Part shown: piece after piece, positions 63,487-64,000 of the stretch
Position numbering within the stretch: the stretch's first letter is position 1
Layout of the letters: each line of letters begins with the position of its first letter
From: Pseudoxanthomonas kalamensis DSM 18571
GTDB taxonomy: Bacteria; Pseudomonadota; Gammaproteobacteria; Xanthomonadales; Xanthomonadaceae
Direction of reading: 5' to 3'
Assembly (NCBI RefSeq): GCF_010211745.1
Contig: NZ_PDWQ01000001.1
Coordinates: 1-64,000 of the forward strand
DNA length: 64,000 nt
Translations under genes and position numbers: made by a program
Notes under the pieces: generated by a model
Database searches by the model: none
The model's input: the letters and a program-made list of their open reading frames with translations, nothing else
What the model was told of the DNA's origin: nothing

Positions 63487-64000
63487 ATGGAACAACACTC
63501 CGACCTGCTTGTCGTCACCGATGGTCTTGCCGGCAACCGCCGGCAGGCGCTGGCGCTGGCTGGCGCGCTGGGCTTGCCGTACCGCGAACAGGTGCTGGTA
63601 CCGCACGCGCCGTGGCGCTGGCTGGCGCCGCGGCGACTGCCCGGCGCCGGTCGCGGTTTCGACCCCGCATTGACACGGTTGCCGCCCCCACGACTGGCGA
63701 TCGGCTGCGGTCGCCAGGCCGCGCTGGCAACGCGCCTGTTGCGCGCCCGTGGCACGCAGACGGTGCAGATCCTCGACCCCCGCATCGATCCCGCGCACTG
63801 GAACCTGGTCATCGCGCCGGCGCACGACGGACTGGCGGGCGCAAACGTGATCGCCGTGGCCGGCAGCCTGAATCCGATCGACGATGCCTGGCTGGATGCC
63901 GCACGTCAGCGCTTCCCGGCACTGGCCAGCCTGCCCGCGCCGCGTACCGCCGTGCTGCTGGGCGGCGACAGCGCGCACTGGCGCTTCGACCGCGCCGGCT
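63487..64000 (+). CDS. ELM1-family LPS-related protein (3' end beyond window)
   Basis: The first 171 codons of a gene that runs off the window without a stop. LLVVTDGLAGNRRQALALAG, LAIGCGRQAAL, QTVQILDPRIDPAHWNLVIA, PAHDGLAGANVIAVAGSLNP and VLLGGDSAHWRF match the mitochondrial fission ELM1 (DUF1022) family, which has a GT-B-like fold and lies near LPS genes in proteobacteria. The first ATG in the open frame was used. Confidence 0.82.
   Translation, partial: MEQHSDLLVVTDGLAGNRRQALALAGALGLPYREQVLVPHAPWRWLAPRRLPGAGRGFDPALTRLPPPRLAIGCGRQAALATRLLRARGTQTVQILDPRIDPAHWNLVIAPAHDGLAGANVIAVAGSLNPIDDAWLDAARQRFPALASLPAPRTAVLLGGDSAHWRFDRAG

Noticed and set aside
1-64000. CRISPR arrays, intact insertion sequences, prophage genes and rRNA
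   Set aside because: No regular spaced repeats, transposase, integrase or phage structural genes (beyond T6SS components) and no rRNA sequence were seen.

Overview
The window is GC-rich, densely coded chromosomal DNA from a gammaproteobacterium, most likely of the Lysobacteraceae (Xanthomonadaceae). This rests on protein character and gene order: PepSY-PhoP-PhoQ, ygfB-pepP beside zapA-6S RNA-5-FCL, WaaA and LpxL, a TrpS with a C-terminal extension, and REP-like GTAGGAGCGGC hairpins. No rRNA genes, CRISPR arrays or intact insertion sequences were seen. There is one tRNA (Thr-TGT) and one 6S RNA. No stretch above about 300 bases lacks a gene, pseudogene or RNA.

Positions 1-26,700 are mostly core genes. 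They begin with the catalytic domain of a 2-oxoacid dehydrogenase E2 whose upstream part looks interrupted. Next come trpS with a coupled MBL-fold hydrolase, arginase, tRNA-Thr, a SPOR protein, birA-coaX, an MtfA-like peptidase and the PepSY-PhoP-PhoQ unit. They are followed by the tightly overlapping ygfB-pepP-dusA-ctlX operon, a PAS-GGDEF-EAL protein, zapA-6S RNA-5-FCL-EVE, an AT-richer orphan gene between two inverted REP elements, rpiA, a Y-family polymerase, small envelope genes, waaA and a first lpxL-like acyltransferase.

Positions 26,700-58,300 are a type VI secretion island between two inward-facing lpxL-like genes. It is transcribed divergently from about 46.2-46.5 kb. The minus arm carries a TPR lipoprotein gene, tssB, tssC, hcp, tssE, tssF, tssG, clpV, a small unknown gene, vgrG, a DUF4123 adaptor, a VasX/BTH_I2691-like effector and a DUF6708 membrane protein. 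The plus arm carries tssJ, tssK, tssL, a second vgrG, a M23-like/SH3/GH19 cell-wall effector and an exported putative immunity protein. Beyond each arm lies a displaced effector tail with a premature stop, followed by further putative immunity genes. On the left this is a tandem duplication of effector tail plus DUF6708. On the right it is a GH19-like tail plus three exported proteins, preceded by a fragment of the neighbouring acyltransferase gene. No tssM, tssA or PAAR gene is visible.

Positions 58,300-64,000 return to envelope functions: a second lpxL-like gene, an O-antigen ligase-like membrane protein and a GT4 glycosyltransferase in an overlapping operon. They are followed by a zinc-finger protein, a YceI lipoprotein, a RutE-type reductase and the start of an ELM1-family gene. 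LPS acylation and core assembly genes therefore frame a contact-dependent weapon whose effector loci appear to have turned over repeatedly at both edges.
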